Assembly (NCBI RefSeq): GCF_905404315.1
Contig: NC_066311.1
Coordinates: 1,860,001-1,924,000 of the forward strand
From: Leptidea sinapis
Taxonomy: Eukaryota; Arthropoda; Insecta; Lepidoptera; Pieridae
DNA length: 64,000 nucleotides
Direction of reading: 5' to 3'
Shown here: one piece after another, positions 47,201-62,200 of the stretch
How positions within the stretch are numbered: the stretch's first letter is position 1
Layout of the letters: each line of letters begins with the position of its first letter
The notes under the pieces: generated by a model
Told to the model about the DNA's origin: nothing
Database searches by the model: none
The model's input: only the letters and a program-made list of their open reading frames with translations
Program-made: the position numbers and the translations under genes

Positions 47201-50200
47201 ACCGATCGTCGTGGAGATCTTTGGGAGAGGCCTTTGTCCAGCAGTGGACGTCTTCCGGCTGATGAATGAATGACGGCTACGGAACGTTCTCAATGAGGTA
47301 CCATAATAACGCAGTCCGGGGCGAGTTCTCGAGCACGCGCACGCATACGTTGTTGAGAACGCGCACGAGGCGGTCGTCGCCGCCGTCCGCCGTCGACACC
47401 AACACCAGCAGCAGCTCGCTGAGCAGCGCGACCAGGGCCGCCTCGCCCACCTGGTACCCGCAACCAGCAGTCTCGTACAACTGTAGGCAGTGGTGATAAA
47501 CAATCATATTATTATCAACTTTTATCAATATTTATGTATTTATTGAGGATTTCATTTCCCCACCCTCTCTGCACGTGTGGCGGTCCTCCACAGTGTGGTT
47601 TTCAAGGAACTTTCATCTACGTATTTTTTTTATATAGAAGAGGGGGCAAACCGGCAAGAGGCTCACGGGATGGAGAGAGGTGAGGCAACCGCATATGGAC
47701 ATCTGCAACAACAGGTGTTAAGAGATGCGTTGCCGGCCTTTAAGGTATGCTCTTTTCTTGAAGGTCCCTAAGTCGTATCGGTTCGGGAAAACCGCAGCCA
47801 CTATTTGATTCCACAAAGTAGCTTTGCGAGGCAAGACTTATCGTGCAAAACGCGCAGTTGTGGAATTCGGCCGCTGGAATCATCCTGAACAGCTCCGCTG
47901 AGCACTCCTCAGGATAAATGTGGTAGAAGGTACAGAGAGAACCTACATCTCTACGCAAGGCCAAAGGATCAAGCCGATCGGAGGCGTGATCGTCGATGAT
48001 TCTAGCCGCTCTTCGTTGTATGCGGTCAAATGGAAGAAGCTGGTACTGGGGAGGTGAGACCAGTATCCCATGTGAGGCCAAATTTGCGCCTTATACAGTT
48101 GCAGGCGGGGGTTTTAGTGAAGTACTGTCTCGCCTTACTGAGTACACCAAGCTTTTTAGAGGCCAGTTTGTCCTTCTCTTCCAAGTGACTACGGAACTGA
48201 ACGAAACGTCGCTCGATATATTGACGCCAAGTATGCTAATACAGGCTGTGTCAGAGGAGTGAACTCGAATCGAGGGGAAACGACGAAAGGAGACTTTTTA
48301 GCGGTGAACGCACAAATTTGTGTCTTCTTGGAGTTGAATTAGACAAAATTTTGTCGGCCCCATTCCGAGACTTTGCAAAGCATGGTCTCAATTTTAGACA
48401 CAAGTTTGCTCCGGTTTTCGTCGACGCTTTCCCGGGAAATGTTGGCCCGGCTGGTGTAGGAAGCATGCCCTGTGCTGTCGCGTTCATAGCAATGAATACT
48501 GTTGATTTGCAGCATATCGTGGATATGCAGAAGAAACAGTGTATGGGATAGCACGCAGCCTTGCGGGACACCAGCGTTTATGGGTTTTAAGTCGGAGCAT
48601 CCCAATAGTTGGCGGTTGATGATCGACTCCATTACTTTGGAGAAAATGGAGGTAATGGCAATGGGGCGGTATTTGGATGGATCCGAGCGTACACCTTTCT
48701 TAGGGATTGGGTGCACTAAAGCCGCCTTCCATAATCGGGACTACGCCTGGTAAGTAGGATAGCCGGAAAAGACGGATAAGGACCGGCGCCAGTTCCGGAG
48801 CACATGTCCGCAGCACGATCGGGGGAATGCCATCGGGCCCGCTCGATTTATAAATGTCCAAGGTGAGAAGCGGCTTAAGCACGGCACCATGCCGGATTTT
48901 TACCTCCGGCATGTATGACTGGCACCGCGGAATATGCAGTGGTGGTGCACCTTGGTCATCCAGAGTCGAGTTGGACGCGAAGAGGGAGCCCAGGAGATCA
49001 GCTTTCTCTTTCGCGTCATGGGCCAGCGAGTCGTCGTCCCTATGCAGTGGCGGAATTGCTGGCTGGTATAAGTTTTCTTGGACAGCCTTGGCGAGCGACC
49101 AGAACGCACGAGTTCCCGAGGGAAGGCGTGCTAGTCTCTCGCCAATTCTGCCAATGTGCTTCGACTTGGCGTCAGTAATAACTCTTTTGAGGGTCGTGGA
49201 GGCATGATTGCAGTATTTTTTAAGTTCTCTGGAATTCTTCGGTAGCACTCATGCTTTCGGCGAGAGGCCATTTTGCAGGAGCGGTCAAACCATGGTTTGG
49301 ACCTGCCACCGATAAGCACAGAGCAGGATGGAATGAAGAGTTCCATACCTTGCTGTACCACATTAGCAACAGCTCCAGCAGCGGCATCTGGATCACCCAG
49401 CGAAAAACAGATCTGCCTCCACGGGTAGGATGCAAAAAAGTACCGCATCTCAACCCACTCTTCTGACCTATAGTGCCACACGCGGCGACAACCTAAAAAA
49501 CGGGGCCGTGCTAGGCACGTGATTGGCACGGGGCTCCGGCTCAGGCAGTGGTCCGACGATCCCAGAGGAGAGTCAACTGAAACTAGGGAGCCGTCCGGAA
49601 GTGAGGTCAACAGAAGGTCCAACAGTGAAGGTGTATGATCTTCCACATCTGGGATTTGCGTTGGCCCAATAACCAGTTGCGTAAAACCTTATGCTAAGGC
49701 GAAGTCGTGAACAGATCTCCCTGCATGATCGGTGGTACGTAAGCCATTCGGCGTGGTGGCCGTTAAAATCGCCAAGAAACACGATCTCTGCAGTGGGGAT
49801 CTGCTCCAACACGGAATCTGTAGCTATTTGGATGAGCTCGAGAAGCCGGTCAGTCTCGTTACCTTTATGGGACCTATACAGGCATGCGTTGATTCGCGGA
49901 TGGTCGTTGTAGTCTACACGCAGCCAGATAATGGATTGATCCTGTCCTTCAAGAAAACTCAGGCGTCGAGAACAGACATCCTCCCTAACGTAAGCGCACA
50001 CGCCAGCCCGCGATATATGTTCCAAATTATACCCCGTGTATGAAAGGTAAGATGTCAGAGAGGATATCTGTGTCACGGTTAAAAAGAGCAGGTCCCGCTT
50101 CGCCGTCTCTAGATGAAAGTGGACTGCATTTAAATTTGATCGAAGCCCCCTGATGTTGCAAAGGTCCACAGCTAATGTGCATATTCAAACTTAAATGTAC

Positions 50201-53200
50201 GTGCTTCTTTATATTAACAAAATTGTGTAACTCACTTGATGTTTTAAATCATTTCCATTGCTAAACCAAAATGTTCCTACCTCGTGTTCGCGACTGCGCT
50301 TTGAACATTACTGCCACGATATATGGTGTTAATTTAAACTAATGTTTTAACGTTATTTTTAAGTTAATGTATACGTATTTCAACGCCACTCGGTCATTTT
50401 TGACGACCTTTTAATAGGTGATTGGGAGTCGATTTAATAGAGATAGGAATTTTCCAGTAGGAGGCTCCTTTGCACAGAATGCCGGCTAGATTATTGGTAC
50501 CAAGTCGTTGTGTAGGCGTCGGCCTATTTCTGCCGTGGAACAGTAATGTGTTTCGGTCTGAAGGACGCCGTAGTTAGTGAGACAAGGGCAAGTGAGACTT
50601 AACATCGTATGTCTCAAGGTGACGAACGCAATTATAGTGCCGCTCAGAATTTTTGGGTTTTTCAAAAATCCTGAGCGGCACCACATCGTAATGAGCAGGG
50701 CGTATCAAATAACATCAGCTGAACGTCCTATTCGTCTCGTCCCTTATTTTCATAAAAAAAAGTCTAGCTGTTTATTGTACGACAATGACTGCAGAGCATT
50801 AAGTACGAACAAATAGATTGATTATCATATCATTACACGAGTTGTTGACTCGCCAAATTCTGGCACGAGACTCACTTTTCCACTCAAGATAGGGCAAAAA
50901 ATTGGATTATCACATTCTAGATATTTACCGTATTCAACACTCCGACCAAGTACTTGTAGGCGGCAAACGTCTGAGGGTTGGTGGGTGACGTACGCAGTCT
51001 GCGGAATTGTGTGCTCACTGCGGATACCAACAGGGCCTCGTGTGACGCCAGGGCTGCGCTGCGGCCCGACTGTATCGCTACTGATATCTGGTGCAGGGCT
51101 CTAATAGCGGCCTGGAATTCAAATGGTCTTATTACGAAAAAAATATTTAAACATGGCTCAAACACGTGTTTTGTTAGACAGTGACTTAACTATAACTACG
51201 CCAGCGACCTAACAATAACGACGTCTAAAATGGAGTTGAACTTTTTCTTTTACAAAACAGTGTTTAGCTTGTGTTTAATTATAACGTCGCAAAACACAAC
51301 AAACTGAAGTGTACAGGTATAATTAAAGGAACGGAACGCAATTTATGTCAGCTGTCATCTATCTGTCATCATATAATCTAAATCTTCCATATGAATATGG
51401 TTCAACTCGTGTTTAAATATAAGCAATGTCTAAAGATTGTTATTGTTGTACGCTAAACAACAGAAAGACATAGATTTGTAATATTAAACACATGTTTAAC
51501 TTTTTTGTAATAATAACACAGAAAATGTTCAGTGATTAATGAGTTTTTTTTATTTACTTCATTAGGACCAACAAACAGCAACACAATATCATTTTACTAT
51601 AACTAACTTATAAACATAAACCTTAATTAATTGTGAAATATTAGCCACAGATGAAATATACAAGAGAGATAAACACTTACGTCTATAGAAAACAATCAAA
51701 TTCTTTTGTTAGGCAATTGTCGTAATATGTGTTTAATATTATAATCTTATTTATCATAACGGTTGAAATAGGGCCCTCTAGTTTCTTTTAAATTGAACAC
51801 AGATATGATTTGTCGCTATTTGTCTTTGTCCGCCATTACAATATAACAATTGCTTGGTTGTGAAATATGTAGGTTAAAGGTATATGTTAGAGTTAAACAT
51901 TTTGAAAATAGTTTTTTTCTCTTCTAATAGATCAAACGTTTAACAGTAACTATTACGTAAGAAAGCAATGTGCAGCTTATGATTGCTGTGTTAAACTATA
52001 TTTAATGTATATTACATTATATTATAATATGTGTATATATCAGTTATTCACTTTAATTTTTATAATTATACCATATGGTGAATATCTTGCCGTTAATTAA
52101 ATTCAAATCGTCTACATTCGAATTTAAAACAATATTGTTGCAGAAGAGGGCTTATCGCGCTATTTTATAATTATTTATTTTTATTGTATTTTACTAGGGA
52201 AGCTAACAGCCATAAACACAATACAGTTAAAGCATGTGAATAAACATAAGGCCAATTAAAAGCTACCACATATCTATAAAGTAGGTCAAGGAATCATTAA
52301 AAGAAAAATTAAAAAATATAAACATTTTAACTGATGTCTCTCAATATATTCTTGATATGTGTGTATATAGGCACACAAGCAAATTTTCTAAAAACTGTGA
52401 TAATCATGATTTTGATACCAGGAACAAACATAAACTTAGCCGAGTAGTAGTACGGCGATTCGGATGCTTTTACAATAAGTTCAACAAAATGTTCAAAGCA
52501 AATGTCCTACGAAATTTAAAAGAATCGTTAAAAAACGTTACGAAAAGTTTATTATAACATAAATGACTTTCTTAATGAAACCACAGATTCGAATATTGAT
52601 TGTAACGAAATTTTATAATAAAAAAGGAGAATTGATGTTCAAAAAGTGATTTCATAAGCTATTTTGAAAAAAAAATTGATTTAGAATTATTGGTCCTTCA
52701 AGCCGCATATTGAAGTATTTATTGCTTTGTTGCAGTATGTATTTGTTCGTATTAAAGTTGCGGGAACTTACATTCAAGTCCGGACTGGCGATAGTGTGTA
52801 TGGTGTCGGCCAGTTGCGAGTCTCCGAGCGGCGCGGGGCCCGGGGGCGCCGGCGCGGGGCCCGGGGCCGCCGGCATCCCGCGCGGAGGAGACTGGACCAC
52901 GCTGGGGCACGGACTAAGATAATAGATTACCACATTGTTACCAGGATGGAAGACATATATACAACCACAAGTTAATGTTACGTTTATAATAATTGTATCG
53001 GAATGTCCTCAAGTTAATACTATATGTCGAAGTATGAGCCTTTAAAAAGTGTGACGTCACTACTGTTGACTTGTTGTATTTGACTTTGTAAAAAGCAGCA
53101 AAAATATTCTTAAAATGGTATAGCTTGCGGCAATCGTGCTTAAAGTAAATTATTCATCATTTGATAACTGAAAAGATACAATGATCACTTACAAACCTTT

Positions 53201-56200
53201 GAGCACCATCCTCATAATATATTGACGTTAACCAACTTACGTAAGCTGAATAATTACTTAGTTTTTGTAGCTCTCGGAGTTTTGACCGGCTCCTCGAGGA
53301 ATTCAATGTCTAATTTGGAAATTTCCGGGGCCCTGCGGACGGGTGCCGCTGCATCCAACTGGGCAATCAGCTCTGGGTCCAGTCCAAATGGTCCACGCAC
53401 CACCTTTGACTCTGGACTTGCTGCCGTCCTGTAACAATGAATACATTGTACTACTACTCATGAAACATCAATATTATACCTACACTCGCGATTTGGTTCT
53501 CACTTTGTGTTAGTGTGCGTGCATTGCTCAAATTAGACGTTTACTGCCAACCATAAATTTTTTGCGACGTTTTTACAGCTTCCACAGTCTATCTGGACGT
53601 TTAAATTATCTAAGAAAGATACTTTCATACGAGCAATGTGTTCATAAATTATGAGTACAAGACCACAAATTAAAAACATTTTCATCTAAGTAAAACTGTT
53701 TTTTTAATTTTAAATTTAGTACTTACTTCGACCTACCGCTAGAGCCAGTAATAACTATGAATCTTCGAAAGTCGGTCGATTAAGGTCGGCAAATGGCAAC
53801 GCTCTTGTCATTCCTCTAGTGTTGTAATAGAGTATGACCGACGGTGATATATGTGGACATAGTATCAGGGTATACTGTTTGTTTGTGCTCCTACTTCATA
53901 GAGAAGTGGACAAGTCTGTGAGACTTTTATACAGGAATCTCAATGCGTTGTAATTTACATTGGCTTGATTTAGAAATTTGTATTTTTATAGCTCCTATAG
54001 AGAGACTTAAGTATTTGATGTCAATTTCAACGTGTTACCTCTACGCGTTCCTGAGAAACAACAGTCTCTACAGATGGACAGCGGAGGTATAAGTGATCTT
54101 ATAAAAGTTCTATTGTTCATGAGAGATACGGAACCTTTAAACATTGATAAAAACTTTCATAAAACACATACGGTTGATGATCAACGGGTATAGGCACAGG
54201 CGGTTGCTCATCTGGCTCTTCATCTTCATATTCTTCACCTGGTGTTGTGTCCACTGTGATCACTCGCTCTGGCTCCTGCAATCATGATTGTCATGTTAAT
54301 TAAAGCCATCAAAAACATAACTTGTAAAAAAAAAACAAGTCTCCCAACATGACACAATGTATCTCTTTTTAAATTTAAATACAATGTATCTCACAAGAAA
54401 TACATATGTGCTTTTTTTCTTTCCGGTACCTTGTACTTCTTGAATACCCAAAGCGGATTTTCTTAAAGCCCACTCTCTGTCTTATGAGCTTTTCTTATTT
54501 TGTAGGTAGTCTTCCGCTTTTAATTTTCCGGCAATATTATTAGAGAACGTGAAGTTGCCATGTAAGCTTGCCACACAAACATTAACTGCATCAATAGCTT
54601 TGTAATCCTCTATAAAATATAAGGGATTACAAAGTTATATATGTAGTTTGTGTATTTATATAACAGGACTGAAATTACACAATATGTCAGGACATACCTC
54701 AACAGGGAGCTGGTACACCGGACGCCCGGTCGCCGACAGAGGCACCACCATCGCCCGACGCGCCTCCGCGCTGCGAGTCTTGCCCGCACGCTTGATACGT
54801 TCCTCCAGCAGTGATAGATCCTTGTCTGACAACTGGAATAACAATTTCACACTAAAAATTATATCACACTGCTGTTTTCCCTAACCGATACGACTTAGGG
54901 GCCTTCAAAAAAAAGAGCATACTCCTTTAGGGCCGGCAACGCATCTCTTGACATCTGTTTTTCACCACTCCCCATCCCGAGAGCCTTTTGGCCGTTTACC
55001 ACCTCTTATATATAAAAAAAAACTATTTTGTAATTGATATATTTACCTGATAGTGACATTGCTCACGAACCATGTGCAGACCTCAATCATAGCTTTTTTC
55101 AGCAATAGGATTAATTGATAAATTCATTATTGTCATTGCTGGAATACGTATAATGACGGATTTTGAATAACTCTTCTATTATGTCAGTATTTCTATTAAT
55201 TTGTTAAAAAATTCCGATATAATATAACCTGTCACAGATTTTAATGAATGTTCTTTGAATATAGATTAAAATCCAATAAATAAATCTAAATTATAGATAT
55301 GTACTAATATTTAAACAATAAACCATCAAATGACTAAGGCAATATATGAGCAGTCATCAACTCTGATTAGCGTTTCAATGAAGATGCCCGATTGTCGATG
55401 CATAATGCGACTCAGTGGCGCACAATGCCGAATTGTGGTGATGCTTAGTTGGAAAGTGAATTAGTTTTCAAATGCACCAGCAGAGTGTGCTAAGTTCAGT
55501 GTTGAATAAAAATTAGGTAAACATGTGTGTACCTTCATCGATACTTATATATTTCTTTAACACAATCTGAATTAGCAAATTTTTTCAACAATAAACAATA
55601 TTACATAAATAAAATTTCGATCAATGCCAACTTGAAAGAAACACTTATAAAATTTCTGCCACTGAGTTGGTATCGATTTTTTTTTATATGAGAGGGGGCA
55701 AACGGGCAAGCGGCTCACGGGATGGGGAGAGGTGAGGCAACCGCCCATGGACATCCGCAACAACAGGTGTGTCAAGAAATGCGTTGCCGGCCTTTAAGGT
55801 GGGAGTATGCTTTTTTCTTGAAGGTCCCTAAGTCGTATCTGTTCGGGAAGACCGCTGCCGGTAGTTGATTCCACAAAGTGGCTGTGCGAGGCAAGAAATT
55901 TCGAACAAAACGCGCCGTTGTGGAATGCCAGACGTCTACGTGATGCGGATGGTACTTTGCACGTAATGTCCGGTGGTGGAATTCGGCCGCTGGAATCAAC
56001 CCGAACAGCTTCTCTGAGCACTCCCCGTGATAAATGCGGTAGATGATGCAGAGAGAACCCACATCTCTACGCAATGCTAGAGAATCAAGCCGATCGGAGA
56101 TGACTTGATCGTCGATGATTCGAGCCGCTCTTCGTTGTATGCGGTCAAATGGAAAAAGCTGGTACTGGGGAGCACCCGCCCAGAGATGAAAACAGTACTC

Positions 56201-59200
56201 CATGTGAGGTCGAATTTGCGCCTTATAAAGTTGCAGGCAGTGGCTTTTAGTGAAGCACTGTCTCGCCTTACTGAGTACACCAAGCTTTTTAGAGGCCAGT
56301 TTGGCCTTCTTTTCCAAGTGACCACGGAACTGACCGTCGCTCGATATATCGACGCCAAGTATACCAATACAGGCTGTGGCAGTTAGGGGAGTGATCTCGA
56401 TTCGAGGGGATACGACAAAGGGAGACTTTTTAGTGAACGCACAAACTTGTGTCTTTCCGACACAAGTTTGTTCCGGTTCTCGTCAACGCTATCCCTGGAT
56501 ATGTTGGCACGCCCGGTGTAGGAAGCATACCCTGTGCTGTCGTCTGCATAGCAATGAATATTGATGATTTGCAGCATATCATTGATATGCAGAAGAAACA
56601 GCGTAGGGGATAGCACATAGCCTTGCGGGACACCAGCGTTTATGGGTTTTAAGTCGGAGCATGCACCGTTAATAACAACCTTGATGCTCCGATCAGCCAA
56701 AAAGCTAGTGACCCATTTGCACAATTTCTCGGGAAGCCCATAGGATGGCAGTTTCGCTATAAGCGCTTTATGCCACACCCGATCGAAGGCCTTCGCTATG
56801 TCCAAACTCACCGCCAACGCCTCTCCCTTCGAATCAACCGCTTGCGCCCATTTATGGGTGAGGTATCCAAGAAGATCACCAGCTGAGCGACCCTGACGGA
56901 AACCGTACTGGCAGTCGATGATCAGCTGGTGCCCCTCTAGGTATCCCAAGAGCTGGCGGTTGATAATCGGCTCCATTACTTTGGAGAAAATGGAGGTAAT
57001 GGCAATGGGGCGGTAGTTGGACGGGTCTGAGCGTACACCTTTCTTAGGGATCGGGTGCACTAAAGCCGCCTTCCATAATTTCGGGACTACGCCTGATGAG
57101 TAGGAGAGCCGGAAAAGACGGGTAAGGACCGGCGCCAGTTCCGGAGCACATGTCCGCAGCACTATCGGGGGAATGCCATCGGGCCCGCTCGATTTGTGAA
57201 AGTCCAAGGTGAGAAGCGCCTTAAGCACGGCACCATGCCGGATTTTTACCTCCGGCATATATGAATCGCACCGCGGAATATGCGGTGGTGGTGCACCTTG
57301 GTCATCCACAGTCGAGTTGGACGCGAAGAGAGAAGCGAGAAGCCAAAGAGATCAGCTTTCTCTTTCGCGTCATAGGCCAGGGATAATGACTCGTCATTAT
57401 CCCTGTGCAGTGGCGGAATGGCTAGCTGGCAAAAGTTTCCTTGGATAGCCTTGGCGAGCGACCAGAACGCACGAGTTCCCGAGGGAAGGCGTGCAAGTCT
57501 CTCGCCAATTCTGCCAAGGTGCTTCGACTTCCCGTCAGCAATAACTCTTTTGAAGGACCTGGAGGCATGATTGTAGTGTTTTTTAAGTTCGCTGGAATTC
57601 ACATCCTTAGATACCACCGCATTGACCCAAGCCTGATAGCACTCCTGCTTTCGTCGAGAGGCCATTTTGCAGGAGCGGTCAAATCATGGTTGGGACCTGC
57701 CACCGATAGGCACAGAGGAGGATGGAATGAAGAGTTCCATACCTTGCAGTACCACATCAGCAACAGCGTCTGCAGCGGCATCTGGATCTCCCAGAGAAAA
57801 ACAGATCTGCCTGTGGAGGCACCCGTGGGGGTAGGATGCAAAAAAGCACCGCATCTCGTCCCACTCTGCTGACCTATAGTGCCACACACGGCGACAGCCT
57901 AAGAAGCGGGGCCGTGTTAGGCGCGTGATCGGCACGGTGCTCCGAATCAGGCAATGGTCCGACGATCCCAGAGGAGGGTCAACAGAAACTAGGTAGCCGT
58001 CCGGATGTGAGGTCAACAGAAGGTCCAACAGTGAAGGTGTATGATCTTGCATATCTGGGATTCGCGTTGGCGCAATAACCAGTTGCGTCAGACCATATGC
58101 TAAGGCGAACTCGTGAACAGATCTCCCTGCATGATCGGTGGTACGTGAGCCTAGAAATTCGGCGTGGTGGGCGTTAAAATCGCCAAGAAACACGATCTCT
58201 GCAGTGGGGATCTGCTCCAACACGGAATCTGTAGCCATTTGGATGTGTTCGAGGAGCCGGTCAGTCTCTGCGTTACCGCTATGGGACCTATACAGGCATG
58301 CGTAGTTTCGCAGATGGTCATCGCAGTCTACACGCAGCCAGATGATGAATAGGTCCTGTCCTTCAAGAAAACTCAGGCGTCGAGAACAGACATCCCCCCT
58401 GACGTAAACGCACACGCCAACCCAGACGAAACACAGCGGCATAGCCGCTATTTCACGCCGGTTTCGAGCGGGGGAGTGGTATTTCTCCGGGCGTGCTGGC
58501 CCAATTCGGTTGTGTCCGTGAGGACCCAACATGGCGCTATCACTCCTTGCAAGCATCATGAGGAACTTGGAGTACTTTTTGAGAGTGCTCGATTGTGCGA
58601 AGCGCTGCTGTAGTTGAAACATTCAACGTTGATCATTATGCGCTTTAGTGCTGTGATTGGAAAACTAACATTAATACCGGTGGGAGGCTCCTTCGCACAG
58701 GATGCCGGCTAGATTATGGGTACCACAACAGCACCTATTTCTGCCGTGAAGCAGTAATATGTAAACATTACTGTGTTTCGGTCTGCAGGCCCGTAGCTAG
58801 TGGAATTACTGGGCAAATGAGACTTAACATCTTATGTTTCAAGGTGGCGAGCGCAGTTATAATGCCGCTCAGAATCTTTGGGGTTTTTCAAGAATCCTGT
58901 GCTGCTGCTGCATTGTAATAGGGAGGGCGTATCAATTACCATTAGCTTAACGTCCTGCGGTCGCGTCCCTTATTTTCATAAAAAAATAATAATATATAAA
59001 CATCAAAAACGACCCAATTTTAGAACTCTTTGTGCCGAACGTGTGTTTGTGACCCACCAGTCCGATGCTGCGGTGATCTTCTCTCCGTCTAGGAAGTACG
59101 CACTGGCCAGACAGTTGAGCGCGGCTGAGCGCACGGCGTTGTCTCGGTCCCCGATGTGTCGCGCCAGCTCCTTGAGCGCCGCGTTGTGTTGTGACCATGA

Positions 59201-62200
59201 CCCACCTGTCCGATGCTGCGGTAGATCTTCTCTCCGTCCAGGAAGTACGCGCTGGCCAGACAGTTGAGCGCGGCCGAGCGCACGGCGTTGTCTCGGTCCC
59301 CGATGTGTCGCGCCAGCTCCTTGAGCGCCGCGTTGTGTTGTGACCATGACCCACCTGTCCGATGCTGCGGTAGATCTTCTCTCCGTCCAGGAAGTACGCG
59401 CTGGCCAGACAGTTGAGCGCGGCCGAGCGCACGGCGTTGTCTCGGTCCCCGATGTGTCGCGCCAGCTCCTTGAGCGCCGCGTTGTGTTGTGACCATGACC
59501 CACCTGTCCGATGCTGCGGTAGATCTTCTCTCCGTCCAGGAAGTACGCGCTGGCCAGACAGTTGAGCGCGGCCGAGCGCACGGCGTTGTCTCGGTCCCCG
59601 ATGTGTCGCGCCAGCTCCTTGAGCGCCGCGTTGTGTTGTGACCATGACCCACCTGTCCGATGCTGCGGTAGATCTTCTCTCCGTCCAGGAAGTACGCGCT
59701 GGCCAGACAGTTGAGCGCGGCCGAGCGCACGGCGTTGTCTCGGTCCCCGATGTGTCGCGCCAGCTCCTTGAGCGCCGCGTTGTGTTGTGACCATGACCCA
59801 CCTGTCCGATGCTGCGGTAGATCTTCTCTCCGTCCAGGAAGTACGCGCTGGCCAGACAGTTGAGCGCGGCCGAGCGCACGGCGTTGTCTCGGTCCCCGAT
59901 GTGTCGCGCCAGCTCCTTGAGCGCCGCGTTGTGTTGTGACCATGACCCACCTGTCCGATGCTGCGGTAGATCTTCTCTCCGTCCAGGAAGTACGCGCTGG
60001 CCAGACAGTTGAGCGCGGCCGAGCGCACGGCGTTGTCTCGGTCCCCGATGTGTCGCGCCAGCTCCTTGAGCGCCGCGTTGTGTTGTGACCATGACCCACC
60101 TGTCCGATGCTGCGGTAGATCTTCTCTCCGTCCAGGAAGTACGCGCTGGCCAGACAGTTGAGCGCGGCCGAGCGCACGGCGTTGTCTCGGTCCCCGATGT
60201 GTCGCGCCAGCTCCTTGAGCGCCGCGTTGTGTTGTGACCATGACCCACCTGTCCGATGCTGCGGTAGATCTTCTCTCCGTCCAGGAAGTACGCGCTGGCC
60301 AGACAGTTGAGCGCGGCCGAGCGCACGGCGTTGTCTCGGTCCCCGATGTGTCGCGCCAGCTCCTTGAGCGCCGCGTTGTGTTGTGACCATGACCCACCTG
60401 TCCGATGCTGCGGTAGATCTTCTCTCCGTCCAGGAAGTACGCGCTGGCCAGACAGTTGAGCGCGGCCGAGCGCACGGCGTTGTCTCGGTCCCCGATGTGT
60501 CGCGCCAGCTCCTTGAGCGCCGCGTTGTGTTGTGACCATGACCCACCTGTCCGATGCTGCGGTAGATCTTCTCTCCGTCCAGGAAGTACGCGCTGGCCAG
60601 ACAGTTGAGCGCGGCCGAGCGCACGGCGTTGTCTCGGTCCCCGATGTGTCGCGCCAGCTCCTTGAGCGCCGCGTTGTGTTGTGACCATGACCCACCTGTC
60701 CGATGCTGCGGTAGATCTTCTCTCCGTCCAGGAAGTACGCGCTGGCCAGACAGTTGAGCGCGGCCGAGCGCACGGCGTTGTCTCGGTCCCCGATGTGTCG
60801 CGCCAGCTCCTTGAGCGCCGCGTTGTGTTGTGACCATGACCCACCTGTCCGATGCTGCGGTAGATCTTCTCTCCGTCCAGGAAGTACGCGCTGGCCAGAC
60901 AGTTGAGCGCGGCCGAGCGCACGGCGTTGTCTCGGTCCCCGATGTGTCGCGCCAGCTCCTTGAGCGCCGCGTTGTGTTGTGACCATGACCCACCTGTCCG
61001 ATGCTGCGGTAGATCTTCTCTCCGTCCAGGAAGTACGCGCTGGCCAGACAGTTGAGCGCGGCCGAGCGCACGGCGTTGTCTCGGTCCCCGATGTGTCGCG
61101 CCAGCTCCTTGAGCGCCGCGTTGTGTTGTGACCATGACCCACCTGTCCGATGCTGCGGTAGATCTTCTCTCCGTCCAGGAAGTACGCGCTGGCCAGACAG
61201 TTGAGCGCGGCCGAGCGCACGGCGTTGTCTCGGTCCCCGATGTGTCGCGCCAGCTCCTTGAGCGCCGCGTTGTGTTGTGACCATGACCCACCTGTCCGAT
61301 GCTGCGGTAGATCTTCTCTCCGTCCAGGAAGTACGCGCTGGCCAGACAGTTGAGCGCGGCCGAGCGCACGGCGTTGTCTCGGTCCCCGATGTGTCGCGCC
61401 AGCTCCTTGAGCGCCGCGTTGTGTTGTGACCATGACCCACCTGTCCGATGCTGCGGTAGATCTTGTCTCCGTCCAGGAAGTACGCGCTGGCCAGATAGTT
61501 GAGCGCGGCCGAGCGCACGGCGTTGTCTCGGTCCCCGATGTGTCGCGCCAGCTCCTTGAGCGCCGCGTTGTGTTGTGACCATGACCCACCTGTCCGATGC
61601 TGCGGTAGATCTTCTCTCCGTCCAGGAAGTACGCGCTGGCCAGACAGTTGAGCGCGGCCGAGCGCACGGCGTTGTCTCGGTCCCCGATGTGTCGCGCCAG
61701 CTCCTTGAGCGCCGCGTTGTGTTGTGACCATGACCCACCTGTCCGATGCTGCGGTAGATCTTCTCTCCGTCCAGGAAGTACGCGCTGGCCAGACAGTTGA
61801 GCGCGGCCGAGCGCACGGCGTTGTCTCGGTCCCCGATGTGTCGCGCCAGCTCCTTGAGCGCCGCGTTGTGTTGTGACCATGACCCACCTGTCCGATGCTG
61901 CGGTAGATCTTCTCTCCGTCCAGGAAGTACGCGCTGGCCAGACAGTTGAGCGCGGCCGAGCGCACGGCGTTGTCTCGGTCCCCGATGTGTCGCGCCAGCT
62001 CCTTGAGCGCCGCGTTGTGTTGTGACCATGACCCACCTGTCCGATGCTGCGGTAGATCTTCTCTCCGTCCAGGAAGTACGCGCTGGCCAGACAGTTGAGC
62101 GCGGCCGAGCGCACGGCGTTGTCTCGGTCCCCGATGTGTCGCGCCAGCTCCTTGAGCGCCGCGTTGTGTTGTGACCATGACCCACCTGTCCGATGCTGCG

